Shown here piece after piece: positions 17,706 through 26,840 of a stretch of 64,000 nucleotides of DNA (the stretch's first letter is position 1; each line of letters opens with the position of its first letter). The stretch spans positions 1-64,000 of the forward strand of contig NZ_JAIZDB010000009.1 of the NCBI RefSeq assembly GCF_029533155.1. Direction: 5' to 3'. The position numbers were made by a program, and so were the translations under genes. The stretch is from Psychrobacillus antarcticus. GTDB lineage: Bacteria; Bacillota; Bacilli; Bacillales_A; Planococcaceae. The notes beneath the pieces are model-generated. The model saw nothing but the letters and a program-made list of their open reading frames with translations, had not been told where the DNA came from and did no database searches.

Positions 17706-19982
17706 ATGACTTGGAAATTAACTAAATCAGAAATAGATAACCAAAGCCTTCTATTAGATGAAAGTCTTTTGTCTATAGGGAATGGTTATCTGGGTGTTAG
17801 AGGAAATTTTGAAGAGGGCTATAAAAGTACATATAGCTCTATTCGAGGTACATATATTAATGCTTTTCATGATGAAACGGAAATTAACTATGGGGAGAAA
17901 CTTCATGCATTTCCAGAAATACAACAGAAAATTTTGAATGTTATTGATGCTCAAAGGATAAATATTTATTTTGATGATGAACAATTTTCTTTATTTGAAG
18001 GGGAAGTACTTCAATTAGAACGAAATTTACATATGGATGCAGGCTATGTTGATCGGATTATCCATTGGAAATCTGCTAAAGGCAAAGAGGTCAAAATTCA
18101 TTTTAAAAGAGTTATTTCATTTGTAACGAAAGAATTGTTTGCGATAGAAGTCAAGATAGTACCATTAAACAATATTCAAATCGTAAAAATTGTTTCGATA
18201 GTCGATGGCAATGTTTCGAACTTTGTGGATAAAAATGACCCTAGAGTTGCTTCAGGTCATGCTAGAAGACTGCATATTGCAGAAGTTCGAAAGGAAAAAA
18301 AATTAAGCATTGTTAAAAACATTACGTATGCAACGAAGCTAGAAGTTGCATGTGTTACGTCTTCTAGCATAGATATAGCTGCATATGAATATGCGAGTAA
18401 AATAACTGATAGTAGTGTGGAAGAGACCTATGTATGCAATGGTAATGAGCCTATTCAATTTACAAAATATAATGTGTATACAGACACATTAAGGCATGGG
18501 GATGCCATTATTGACAAGGCTCTAGCTATTCAACAACAGTTAAAAGATACATCTTTTGACGAGCTTTTATTAGAACAAAAAGATTACCTCAATAACTTTT
18601 GGCATCATGCCGATGTAAAAATCGGTGGAGATGTTGCCTTGCAAGAGGGAATTCGTTTTAACCTATATCAGCTGTTACAATCGGTTGGTAAAGACCCGGT
18701 AAGCAATATTGCAGCAAAAGGATTATCGGGAGAGGGATATGAAGGGCATTATTTTTGGGATACTGAGATTTATATATTTCCAGTTTTCTTAATGACGAAT
18801 CCAGAAATGGCGAAAAACTTATTAGTGCAAAGATATTCTATTTTGGATAGTGCTAAGTCAAGAGCGAAGGAAATGGGACATAAAAAAGGCGCATTATTTC
18901 CGTGGAGAACGATCACTGGTCCTGAAAGTTCAGCATTCTTCCCGGCAGGTACAGCACAGTATCACATAAGTGCAGATATAGCCTATAGTTATATTCAGTA
19001 TTATTTAGTAACACAAGATGAAGCATTTTTAAAGGATTATATGGCCGAACTTCTATTTGAAACTGCTCGTCTATGGGTTGATGTAGGGCATATGAAAGAT
19101 GGACTTTTTAGAATTGATAGTGTAACTGGACCAGACGAATATACTTGTATTGTAAATAACAATTACTATACAAATGTCATGGCTAAACATAATTTACTAT
19201 GGGCTGTGAAGGCATATAATCTTTTGAAAGAAAAGGATAGCAAGTTACTAAACCAATTGAGCGATAAACTAAATTTATCTGAACTAGAATTGAGCGAGTG
19301 GACAGATGCAGGTGAGAAGATGTACCTTCCATATGATGAACAGTACAAAATCAATGCACAGGATGATAGTTTTTTACAAAAAGATCTTTGGGATTTAGAA
19401 AATACGCCACCAGATAAATTCCCACTTTTACTGAATTATCATCCCTTAACTCTTTATAGATATCAAGTCTGTAAACAAGCAGATACAGTTCTTGCACATT
19501 TCTTATTGGAAGATGAACAGGACTTTGAAACGATGAATAACTCCTATAATTACTACGAACAAATTACAACACATGATTCTTCCTTGTCTTCCTGTATATT
19601 TAGTGTGATGGCTTCCAAATTAGGGGATAAAGCGAAAGCTTATGAATATTTTAGAAAAACTGCGCGATTAGATTTGGAAAATACACATGGCAATACAAAA
19701 GACGGGCTTCACATGGCGAATATGGGAGGGACTTGGCTAGCGATTGTTTATGGTTTTGCTGGTTTAAGAGTAAAAGAGAGAGGTCTTTCACTGGCACCTT
19801 CTCTTCCTGATCATTGGGATTCACTTGAGTTTCATCTGCAATATCAAAATAGAACTTTAAATATCAAAATGGAAAGAAGTATAGTAACCTATTCACTAAT
19901 AAAAGGGAATAATTTAACCATTTCTCATAAGGGAAAATCTATTGACCTTAAAATTGGAGAAAATATAGAGATGGCGATATGA
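17706..19982 (+). CDS. GH65 disaccharide phosphorylase (second; kojibiose/maltose phosphorylase-like)
   Basis: A 758 aa GH65 phosphorylase. It has GNGYLGVRG near the N-terminus, GLSGEGYEGHYFWDTEIY, GALFPWRTITG, AGTAQYHISADI, the general acid Glu478 in GPDEY, KQADT, and HDSSLS from His623. The FPWRTI and AGTAQYHI pattern resembles kojibiose, maltose and trehalose phosphorylases; the acceptor specificity cannot be fixed. It is the last gene of the locus, just after pgmB, and is followed by a terminator. AGGTGAAA precedes the ATG. Confidence 0.9.
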   Translation: MTWKLTKSEIDNQSLLLDESLLSIGNGYLGVRGNFEEGYKSTYSSIRGTYINAFHDETEINYGEKLHAFPEIQQKILNVIDAQRINIYFDDEQFSLFEGEVLQLERNLHMDAGYVDRIIHWKSAKGKEVKIHFKRVISFVTKELFAIEVKIVPLNNIQIVKIVSIVDGNVSNFVDKNDPRVASGHARRLHIAEVRKEKKLSIVKNITYATKLEVACVTSSSIDIAAYEYASKITDSSVEETYVCNGNEPIQFTKYNVYTDTLRHGDAIIDKALAIQQQLKDTSFDELLLEQKDYLNNFWHHADVKIGGDVALQEGIRFNLYQLLQSVGKDPVSNIAAKGLSGEGYEGHYFWDTEIYIFPVFLMTNPEMAKNLLVQRYSILDSAKSRAKEMGHKKGALFPWRTITGPESSAFFPAGTAQYHISADIAYSYIQYYLVTQDEAFLKDYMAELLFETARLWVDVGHMKDGLFRIDSVTGPDEYTCIVNNNYYTNVMAKHNLLWAVKAYNLLKEKDSKLLNQLSDKLNLSELELSEWTDAGEKMYLPYDEQYKINAQDDSFLQKDLWDLENTPPDKFPLLLNYHPLTLYRYQVCKQADTVLAHFLLEDEQDFETMNNSYNYYEQITTHDSSLSSCIFSVMASKLGDKAKAYEYFRKTARLDLENTHGNTKDGLHMANMGGTWLAIVYGFAGLRVKERGLSLAPSLPDHWDSLEFHLQYQNRTLNIKMERSIVTYSLIKGNNLTISHKGKSIDLKIGENIEMAI

Positions 19983-20021
19983 AAATCTTTATAAATGGAA
20001 AAGAAGCCCTTGGTGTACTAA

Positions 20022-20063
20022 ACTGTAGACTCTCAGATTTATTGAGCTGTCTACAGTTTTTTT
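20022..20063 (+). terminator. Intrinsic terminator of the GH65 locus
   Basis: ACTGTAGAC and GTCTACAGT form a perfect stem followed by seven T residues. Confidence 0.88.
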
Positions 20064-20174
20064 ATAGTCTATCTCTGGTTTCATTAATAGGAATTTAATT
20101 GTATAGTTATGGTAATAGTTATAGAAAAACTCTAGGATACATAGGTAATAATTCTATCGAAAGCAGGTTTTATA

Positions 20175-21065
20175 GTGATTGAACAATTAAAGGAAATCTA
20201 CTCGACTTTAATAGTATATAAGGACGGTTCGGATCAGTTAGGCTTAGATTATAAATGGTTTGCTACAGACAATGGGGAAATCATCGGAATACGGAATGAT
20301 GAACTGACTTCCAGGGATGTTTCATTATTAACTACTTTTCTTTCTCCGTATAAGGTGAAGTTCCCTACACCAACTGAAGCAGAAAGAAACTGGAGGAAAG
20401 TTATCTTTTCTGCAGATTTGATCGAAGAGAAGGATTGGAAACCGAGTAACCCATTCCGGTTCGTTTATTTTTCATTTAATATAAATCAAATAGAACCACT
20501 CTTGTTTAAAGATGCCATAGAGGCCCTTTTTGATAAGCAAGTTTCTATTTTATGGGAGAGTGAACACGAAGGTTTTATCATAGAGCAGCAAATGTTGGAA
20601 GAGGAAAGTATTTCGTTTGAGCAGATAATTGATATTTTAATGAGTGATTTATATGTAAAGATAAACTTTTTTGTTGGACCATACATAAAGGATATGGTGA
20701 ATCTTACACTTCACTACATTTCGTTGACTAATGTGGCCAAACGCGTTTTCCTTTATACGAACAAGTCGGTAGTGACGTATGTAGAGGCTATCCCTTTCAT
20801 ACTAACAAAGCAGACCGAGGCAGAATTACGAATAGATATTTCTAAAACTATATTGCAAGAGTACATACACGACGAAGAAACGATTAAGATGATCGAGACT
20901 TTTTTCCGATGTAACTTAAATCTTTCAGAGACAGCAAAAGTGCTCCATTTGCACCGAAACAGTCTGCAATATCGATTAGATCGGTTCGTTGATAAGACTG
21001 GGATCGATATACGCCAATTCCATCATGCAATGACAGTATCCTTGGCGTTAATAGCTAGAAAATGA
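20175..21065 (+). CDS. yxkF: YxkF-like regulator with PucR-type C-terminal helix-turn-helix
   Basis: A 296 aa protein. The C-terminal 50 residues are a PucR/CdaR-type HTH: LNLSETAKVLHLHRNSLQYR, then LDRFVDKTGIDIRQF. The N-terminal part has no recognisable domain. It starts with GTG. In B. subtilis the gene next to msmX is yxkF, a putative DNA-binding protein of similar build, so the assignment rests on both domain and position. The target is unknown; regulation of the msmX unit would be the simplest guess. Confidence 0.75.
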   Translation: MIEQLKEIYSTLIVYKDGSDQLGLDYKWFATDNGEIIGIRNDELTSRDVSLLTTFLSPYKVKFPTPTEAERNWRKVIFSADLIEEKDWKPSNPFRFVYFSFNINQIEPLLFKDAIEALFDKQVSILWESEHEGFIIEQQMLEEESISFEQIIDILMSDLYVKINFFVGPYIKDMVNLTLHYISLTNVAKRVFLYTNKSVVTYVEAIPFILTKQTEAELRIDISKTILQEYIHDEETIKMIETFFRCNLNLSETAKVLHLHRNSLQYRLDRFVDKTGIDIRQFHHAMTVSLALIARK

Positions 21066-21120
21066 TAATTAGTAAATATTCACTAAGTTCTGCCATAACT
21101 TTGTGCACTATTCCCATTTC

Positions 21121-21167
21121 TTGAAAATTAAAAATATAGTATTCTATTAATAATGAAAGCACTTACA
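21121..21167 (+). promoter_or_regulatory. msmX promoter with overlapping cre-like site
   Basis: TTGAAA (21121-21126), 18 bases, TATTAA (21145-21150). The sequence TGAAAGCACTTACA at 21154-21167 matches the CcpA cre consensus except for A in place of the central G. It would sit on the transcription start, as at the GH65 promoter. Confidence 0.5.
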
Positions 21168-21186
21168 TATTCAAGGGGGAAATAGG

Positions 21187-22284
21187 ATGGCTGAACTTAA
21201 ATTAGTGAATATTAAAAAGGTATATGACAATAACGTTGTTTCTGTACAAAACTTTAATTTAGAAATAAGAGATAAAGAATTTTTAGTATTAGTTGGTCCA
21301 TCTGGTTGTGGTAAATCAACGGCATTACGTATGATTGCTGGATTAGAGGAGATTACTTCTGGGGATTTATATATCGGAGATAAACGAGTAAACGACGTGC
21401 CTCCAAAGGATCGTAATATTGCGATGGTATTCCAAAACTATGCCCTATATCCACATATGGACGTATATAATAATATGGCTTTTGGATTAAAGCTGCGCAA
21501 ATTTAAAAAAGATGAAATTAAAAAACGAGTAGATAATGCTGCAAAAATTTTAGGATTAGAGAGCTTACTAAATCGTAAGCCAAAAGCTCTATCTGGTGGT
21601 CAACGTCAGCGTGTAGCACTTGGAAGAGCAATTGTTCGTGACGCTGAGGTTTTCTTAATGGATGAACCATTATCTAACCTAGATGCAAAACTTCGTGTTC
21701 AAATGCGCGCGGAAATTCAGAAGCTTCATAACCGTCTGCAAACTACAACTATTTATGTAACACATGACCAAACAGAGGCAATGACAATGGCTACTAGATT
21801 AGTAGTTATGAAAGATGGAATCATTCAACAAGTTGGTGCACCAAAAGACGTATACGACGAGCCAGATAATGTATTTGTCGGTGGATTTATTGGATCTCCA
21901 GCTATGAATTTCTTGAATGGTAAATTGATAGGCAATTACTTTATCATGGATGATATCAAATTATTAGTACCTGATGGCAGACTGAAGATTCTTAAAGAGC
22001 GAGGGTATGACGGGAAAGATATCATTCTTGGTATTCGCCCAGAGGATATTAATGACGAGCAAGTATTCTTAGACTTTTCTCCTGAAACGAAATTGAGTGC
22101 ATCTGTAGAGGTTGCAGAATTAATGGGTGCAGAAATTATACTTTATTCGCAAGTGAACAATCAAAACTTTGTTGCTCGTATTGACTCACGTTTCAATATT
22201 ACTGCGGGGGATACAATCGACTTAGCATTTGATCTTAGTAAGGCACATTTCTTTGATAAGGAAACGGAACTACGTATTAAATAA
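21187..22284 (+). CDS. msmX: Multi-sugar importer ATPase, MsmX/UgpC family
   Basis: A 365 aa ABC ATPase of the CUT1 class. Walker A is GPSGCGKST, the Q-loop is in AMVFQNYALYPHM, the signature is LSGGQRQRVALGRA, Walker B is VFLMDEPLSNLDA, and the H-loop is VTHDQTEAM. A C-terminal OB/TOBE regulatory domain follows, with GIRPEDI. MsmX in B. subtilis is a shared ATPase that powers several sugar importers lacking their own. The importer at 12065-15148 lacks one, so the two probably work together (inference). AAGGGGGAAATAGG precedes the ATG. Confidence 0.93.
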   Translation: MAELKLVNIKKVYDNNVVSVQNFNLEIRDKEFLVLVGPSGCGKSTALRMIAGLEEITSGDLYIGDKRVNDVPPKDRNIAMVFQNYALYPHMDVYNNMAFGLKLRKFKKDEIKKRVDNAAKILGLESLLNRKPKALSGGQRQRVALGRAIVRDAEVFLMDEPLSNLDAKLRVQMRAEIQKLHNRLQTTTIYVTHDQTEAMTMATRLVVMKDGIIQQVGAPKDVYDEPDNVFVGGFIGSPAMNFLNGKLIGNYFIMDDIKLLVPDGRLKILKERGYDGKDIILGIRPEDINDEQVFLDFSPETKLSASVEVAELMGAEIILYSQVNNQNFVARIDSRFNITAGDTIDLAFDLSKAHFFDKETELRIK

Positions 22285-22291
22285 TAACAAG

Positions 22292-22325
22292 CCGCTAAAG
22301 GAATTAATTTCCTTAGCGGTTTTTC
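22292..22325. terminator. Terminator between msmX and the YitT-type gene
   Basis: CCGCTAA-AGGAA pairs with TTTCCTTAGCGG (one bulge) and is followed by TTTTT on the plus strand. It lies between convergent genes and may also serve the minus strand. Confidence 0.8.
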
Positions 22326-22907
22326 TTATGAAACTGGTCGAACATTCCTTGCTAATAAACTCGTTGTAACTCCCACGAAAAAGATTGTAATAATAGACAG
22401 AACTAACGTACCCGTAGACAATAAGAACCCTCCAAGTAAGACAACAATAGAATCAATGATAAAGATTAGTATACCTACATTTACTCCCGTTTTAACACTA
22501 AGTAATTGTGCTACTAAATCCGTACCACCTGTACTAGTCTTAAACCGTAGCATCAACCCAATACCGAAACCAATAAAAACCCCACCTAAAATAGAGCTAT
22601 AAATCGCCACAATATGTATAAAACCTACCATTGGCTGTAGTAAATCAATCAAAAAAGAGGAAATAATCATCCCATGCAAACTATTATAGAAATATTCTCG
22701 ATAATTGAACCATGCAATGATAAAGATTGGAATACTAAACAAAATAATCATTAATCCAGGCTTTAAAGCCCAAAGATAATTTATTATTAGCGCTATCCCA
22801 ATAATCCCGCCGTCTAATACCTTATATGGTATTAAAAAAAGGTTAATACCTAACGCGATAAAAATACTTCCAACTACTATAACCATGCCTTTTTTCCAAA
22901 AATGCAT
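22326..22907 (-). CDS. YitT-family membrane protein, short form
   Basis: A 193 aa polytopic protein with about five hydrophobic segments. The start region GSIFIALGINLFLIPYKVLD and the later LMLRFKTSTGGTDLVAQLLS are typical YitT (DUF161) motifs. Full-length YitT proteins are about 280 aa with a C-terminal DUF2179; this one ends after the membrane domain, as several short paralogues do. Function unknown. TGGGAGTGAG precedes the ATG. It is monocistronic. Confidence 0.82.
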   Translation of the reverse strand: MHFWKKGMVIVVGSIFIALGINLFLIPYKVLDGGIIGIALIINYLWALKPGLMIILFSIPIFIIAWFNYREYFYNSLHGMIISSFLIDLLQPMVGFIHIVAIYSSILGGVFIGFGIGLMLRFKTSTGGTDLVAQLLSVKTGVNVGILIFIIDSIVVLLGGFLLSTGTLVLSIITIFFVGVTTSLLARNVRPVS

Positions 22908-23157
22908 CTTCTCACTCCCAGGGACATCCGTCTATATAGCTTATGAAAAAATGGAAGTGAAAATGAGAAAAAAGATAAACCACGTGAAAGGAATCGTAAA
23001 ATGTAATTTTGAATAAGTTTAAGAGGGATTTACTAAAAATCATCCGAGAAATTGGTAGAAGAAGGATATTTTTGAAATCATGTAGAAATAGATACGTTAA
23101 GGTTTCGCAAAGGATTGGGCAATAGATAGAAAAATTTAATAGGCAGGAGAGTTAAAG

Positions 23158-23802
23158 TTGGCTAATATAAAAAAATTGTGTTTAATTGCAATGATAGCTA
23201 TGACTGTTGTTTCATTTGGTAATCTTTTTGGATTTAGTATTGCTGGGATATCTGTAATTATCTGTATTGTATTTTTCTTTATTATTAGTAGCTTGGGAAA
23301 AAAATATTCTGATGACACTGGGTTAAATACAAAGGAAATTGGAACGAGTCTAAAAGATAAAAAAATTTATTTGTGGATTGTTTTACCACTGATTTTAAAT
23401 GTTGTTTGTATTGTATTGGCAAAATTATTTTTGCCCGAATACATAGAACATCTTTCTGGAAGAACGGGGTTTGTTGTTTCCCTAGATAAGATAGTATTTC
23501 TCGCTTTTCAACTTGCTATTCTAGCATTGGGTGAAGAAATTGCCTGGAGGGCTTTTTTTCAAAAGCAATTGGGTAAAGCACTACCAATAATACCTACTTT
23601 AATCGTTACATCTATAATATTTGCATTTGGTCACAGTGTGCTGGGGAGTAATGTTATAGTCGCTTATGATATTTTCTTTATTTTTATAAATAGCATTATA
23701 TATGGTGTGATATTTTATAAAACAAACAACGCGTGGATAAGTGCTATTTCGCATTTTATTGCTAATTTATTTACTATTATTGGAATATCATTTTTGTTGT
23801 GA
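23158..23802 (+). CDS. CPBP-family intramembrane metalloprotease
   Basis: A 214 aa membrane protein with about six helices. The CPBP (Abi/CAAX-like) active-site motifs are present: GEEIAWRAFFQKQL (EExxxR), FGHSVLG and HFIANLF, which supply the glutamates and histidines for metal binding. Such proteins act as intramembrane proteases or in bacteriocin self-immunity; no bacteriocin gene is seen here. It starts with TTG after GGAGAG. It stands alone on the plus strand. Confidence 0.85.
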   Translation: MANIKKLCLIAMIAMTVVSFGNLFGFSIAGISVIICIVFFFIISSLGKKYSDDTGLNTKEIGTSLKDKKIYLWIVLPLILNVVCIVLAKLFLPEYIEHLSGRTGFVVSLDKIVFLAFQLAILALGEEIAWRAFFQKQLGKALPIIPTLIVTSIIFAFGHSVLGSNVIVAYDIFFIFINSIIYGVIFYKTNNAWISAISHFIANLFTIIGISFLL

Positions 23803-23913
23803 TTAAACTTTTTATTTTTTATTTTTCATGCTTATAGTGCTAATACTTCAGATTAGTTGAGTTGGTGAAGAAAAATTTCATTTTATTAAAATCCTAAAAA
23901 AATGGGGAGTTCA

Positions 23914-24096
23914 ATGTCCGAGGAAGAAAGAGATAGGTTAAAAGCTAAAGAACAACGAAAAAACCCTGGTGGTGCTTTAAACAATGCTTGGGCTCAAGCC
24001 CATACAGGAGCACCTAGTAGTGGGTGTTTAGTAAATATTGGTTCGATTATAATAATTGTAGTATTTATTCTTCTGATAAGAGCGTGCTCAAATTGA
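23914..24096 (+). CDS. Small protein with C-terminal membrane helix, DUF6366-like
   Basis: A 60 aa protein. The hydrophilic first half (MSEEERDRLKAKEQRKNPGG) is followed by a short linker and one C-terminal membrane helix. The layout and the KNPGG...HTG pattern recall the small Bacillus DUF6366 family, function unknown; this is from memory, not a search. The second ATG is chosen because GGGGAG lies just before it. Confidence 0.5.
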   Translation: MSEEERDRLKAKEQRKNPGGALNNAWAQAHTGAPSSGCLVNIGSIIIIVVFILLIRACSN

Positions 24097-24115
24097 CCAT
24101 TAATATTGTAGTAAC

Positions 24116-24155
24116 AGGTGCTTTACTTCAAAAAGTAGTAAGGCCTTTTTTCTTG
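24116..24155 (+). terminator. Terminator after the small membrane gene
   Basis: GGTGCTTTACT and AGTAGTAAGGCC form an imperfect stem followed by TTTTTT. Confidence 0.65.
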
Positions 24156-24260
24156 TTCACCTAGAGACGCACTTGAGCAAGGAGGTATTATTGGAAGGAT
24201 GTCGAAGTACTTGTCTATCAGTGAATTTCGAATAATTAGCTTAAGGGGGGTCAAATATGT

Positions 24261-24485
24261 ATGAATAAGAAGAATTATATTCTTTACTTTTTTACTGGCA
24301 TAATCGTTGGAATGTTTCTTGTGATTCCGCTTGTAGAAGGGCTTGGTTTGCCATCATTTACAAACGTCCTAGTCAATTTATTTGGTGAGCCTAATGAAGC
24401 AAATAAAATAATTGTGCCTCTGCTTTTACTTTTGATTATTTTCTTGATAGTTCTTTTTCCTTTTAGAAAATATAAGAAAACATAA
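24261..24485 (+). CDS. Small membrane protein, two helices, unknown
   Basis: A 74 aa protein with two hydrophobic segments (residues about 6-28 and 47-68) and basic ends. A short extracellular stretch PSFTNVLVNLFGEPNEANK joins them. AAGGGGGG lies upstream, slightly far from the ATG. It is not recognised; nothing in the context fixes a role. Confidence 0.45.
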   Translation: MNKKNYILYFFTGIIVGMFLVIPLVEGLGLPSFTNVLVNLFGEPNEANKIIVPLLLLLIIFLIVLFPFRKYKKT

Positions 24486-24554
24486 TGATATCAACTTGTT
24501 TATGATTTACGGTTGATTTAGTTAAAGATTATTGATTTTTTAAAAGATAAGAAA

Positions 24555-25040
24555 GTATATAAAAATACAGCATGAACACTGGTTTTACAGAACTTTTAAG
24601 AATGCATAATACTACTGATTTCCGTTACATGTGGACGCTTTCCGCGGGCGAGGCCGAGCCTCCTCGTACGCTGCGCTGCCTGCGTGGTCTCGACTTTCTC
24701 GCTGTTCCCGCTGGAGTCGCCACATTTCACTACAATCAATTAAATGAGTAGTACTCCACTAGTAGATCTGCATAGCCTATCGCTTTGATGATAAGCGTAT
24801 TCAAAGTTACTAGAGGGGTAAAACGGACTCTTGAGTTAGGGGTAGTATTATATAAAGTGGACCTAGTTGTTTGAGCGCAGAGCGGCGACTCCAGTGGGAA
24901 CAGCGCGAGCTGAAGACCCTGGACTGAGCATCGCGAGGGAAGCGGCTGAAGCCGTGCCCACGGAAAGCGTCCGCTCGTAGCGGAAATCAACGGCATATCT
25001 ACGTTTTTATTTTTAGAGGACCGGGCGTCTTTTTGCCTGG
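24555..25040 (+). repeat. Dispersed non-coding repeat element, copy A
   Basis: No convincing gene lies between 24486 and 25097. The stretch starts GTATATAAAAATACAGCATG, passes TAATACTACTGATTTCCGTT and ACATGTGGACGCTTTCC, and ends in the hairpin ACCGGGC/GCCTGGT followed by TTTTTC. The same start and end recur at 37374-38120 and 61737-62207. In this copy the middle is replaced by a GC-rich inverted pair. Frames inside it read the repeat and are not genes. Confidence 0.8.
24629..24990. repeat. GC-rich inverted-repeat pair inside copy A
   Basis: The arms at about 24629-24722 and 24882-24983 are imperfect inverted copies. Each, read in its own sense, contains GGACGCTTTCCG(C/T)GGGC and, further on, CGCTGTTCCC(G/A)CTGGAGTCG. 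Both are much richer in GC than the flanks. The 160-base centre has no gene. Confidence 0.7.
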
Positions 25041-25097
25041 TTTTTCTTATATCAGATCTTTTTTCTTATTGAACTAAAAGGGCAGGAAGGGGACTAT

Positions 25098-25316
25098 ATG
25101 TTTAAAACCATTTTGTTTTTATTCGTAGTCATTGCATTCTATGTTATTTCAATTTGGCAATATATAAATCCAACAAAGGCGATTCGTTTGTGGTTTCAAG
25201 CAGCTTATGCGGAGGAGCCTAAAGTAGATGAGGCATATGTAAGGCGTTCTCGTATAATAAGAGGTATTTTCTTCACGTTGGTTTTTATAGTAATAATCAC
25301 TAAATATATAAAATAG
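25098..25316 (+). CDS. Small membrane protein, DUF6199-like
   Basis: A 72 aa protein with an N-terminal hydrophobic helix, a central amphipathic section NPTKAIRLWFQAAYAEEP, and a C-terminal helix. The layout (helix, NP...W...AEP, arginine-rich turn, helix) recalls small DUF6199 proteins of unknown function. AGGAAGGGGA precedes the ATG. It follows copy A of the dispersed element and precedes the Nudix gene. Confidence 0.5.
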   Translation: MFKTILFLFVVIAFYVISIWQYINPTKAIRLWFQAAYAEEPKVDEAYVRRSRIIRGIFFTLVFIVIITKYIK

Positions 25317-25403
25317 GGGTGATTGGACAACCAGAGCAGCGGTAGCTTATTACACTAACGAATCTGCGCAATAAGTTTTTTATATAAAGGGGGGGAAATT
25401 ACT

Positions 25404-25835
25404 TTGGGACAAAACACATCACCTATTTACACACCTTCTAAACACTTTGTTTCAGCTGCAACTATTGTACTCAACGACCAAAAGGAAATTCTGCTAATTA
25501 AAGGTCCTATGAGAGGGTGGGAAATGCCAGGTGGAATAGTTGAGGAAGGTGAGTCTCTGAAAGACGCTGCAATAAGGGAAACTAAAGAGGAGTCAGGTAT
25601 TGATATTGAAGTTCTTAAATTCTGTGGGATATTTCAAAATGTGAATAAGTCCATTTGTAATACACTCTTTTTAGCTAAGCCAATAGGTGGCAAATTATCA
25701 ACTTCCCCAGAAAGTTTAGAAGTGGGATTTTTTCCTATCGAGCAGGCTTTGAAAATGATAACCATTGATAATTTTAGACAGAGAATTGAGTATTGTCTTG
25801 ATAGCACCAAACAACCATTTTATGTGGCATTTTAA
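25404..25835 (+). CDS. Nudix hydrolase
   Basis: A 143 aa Nudix protein. The box GGIVEEGESLKDAAIRETKE, then ESGIDIE, fits GX5EX7REUXEEXGU completely, so the metal site is intact. These enzymes hydrolyse nucleoside diphosphate derivatives; the substrate is not readable. The TTG start has GGGGGGG upstream. A bidirectional terminator lies about 120 bases downstream. Confidence 0.88.
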   Translation: MGQNTSPIYTPSKHFVSAATIVLNDQKEILLIKGPMRGWEMPGGIVEEGESLKDAAIRETKEESGIDIEVLKFCGIFQNVNKSICNTLFLAKPIGGKLSTSPESLEVGFFPIEQALKMITIDNFRQRIEYCLDSTKQPFYVAF

Positions 25836-25951
25836 ATTTTGCGGAAATTAGTAATAACGATATTGTTTGGATAGTCTAAACATAGTTGGACAATCAAATA
25901 ATGGCAAATTAATGGTGTTCCCGCAGCTTCTGTAGTATCCAGATCAAACAA

Positions 25952-25990
25952 AATAAAGCATGATTCTGTTATAGAATCATGCTTTATTTT
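25952..25990. terminator. Bidirectional terminator after the Nudix gene
   Basis: AAAGCATGATTC and GAATCATGCTTT form a perfect stem with A and T runs on either side, between convergent genes. Confidence 0.85.
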
Positions 25991-26000
25991 ATATCGTTCC

Positions 26001-26135
26001 TTATTTCTTTTTTAATTTTTTGGCTTGGTTCAAGGCTGAAGAAACAATAATTTTCGCCTTTTCCTTGTTTTTTTCATCTTTCAGCATGTCACTCGCTGTG
26101 GAAATAAACTTTTTGGATTTGTCTTTAAGATTCAA
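26001..26135 (-). CDS. Small basic protein, 44 aa, unknown
   Basis: A 44 aa lysine-rich, probably helical protein (MNLKDKSKKFISTASDMLKD... to KKLKKK). A TTG start is chosen because GGAGGTGA lies seven bases upstream; a GTG three codons earlier would be too close. Not recognised. A terminator lies at its 3' end. Confidence 0.4.
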   Translation of the reverse strand: MNLKDKSKKFISTASDMLKDEKNKEKAKIIVSSALNQAKKLKKK

Positions 26136-26344
26136 AATCACGTCACCTCCACTTTTAATTATAATTCTATTGTAAAGAAAATGAACCAGTTCCTCACGGA
26201 ATATCATCTTTTTTCTTCCTTTTATATTTTCATTGCCTCTTAATTTCGACATATATCATTTTCACTTTAGTCTTTTTATAAATTTGTCCAGGAGTATAGT
26301 ACCCTATACTCAATTTGCATAAGAGCCGGTAGAATACTCCTTTA

Positions 26345-26617
26345 TCAGTTAATTGATGAGTGAACATTGCATTCCTGAATGGATTGTTTGGAACAGTTAT
26401 ATAAAGGTTTTACAATGCTTTCATTTAATCTTTCTTGGTCAATTAGGGTTCTTACGTAGATAAGATCAACATTTTGATTTTCAGAAATGTTAATTTCCAC
26501 AAATTCCGCATCATCCATTTGAACGAGGGCTTTTTTTAGAGCTTCTATTGATAATTCTGATTCTGCGTTTGCTTGAGAAACAGGCTTACTTTCATTTGAT
26601 TGTTTTTTCCAAAACAT
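26345..26617 (-). pseudogene. Truncated spore germinant receptor GerA-type fragment
   Basis: 90 codons resembling the N-terminal cytoplasmic part of GerA-family A subunits: NVDLIYVRTLIDQERLNESI is like the conserved region where these proteins read L-x-Y-(V/I)-x-x-L-(V/I)-D...KPL. The frame stops after about 90 codons, whereas full GerA A subunits are about 450-500 aa, and no membrane domain follows. GAGGGG precedes the ATG. Probably the stump of a decayed gene; the family call is from pattern, not a search. Confidence 0.42.
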
Positions 26618-26840
26618 GTACACCCCTCATCTCTATATATAAAAAAGCATTTTTGGAAGAACGGTAAAATTCCATATTAATTCCATTGTTAGCCTTTTAA
26701 GTTTAAAATATACGAAACTAATTTAATAAGTTGCAAAGGCACACCCTTAACCACCCAAGAAATCAAAGGCGATCCATAAAACAAATGGAAGGTCAAAAAT
26801 TTAAATTTGCTCAATATCTCAAGCAGGACTCACTCCTTTA

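Noticed and set aside
24736-24996. Minus-strand ORF of 86 codons in the GC-rich region
   Set aside because: Translates the inverted repeat of copy A; no ribosome site and no protein-like pattern.
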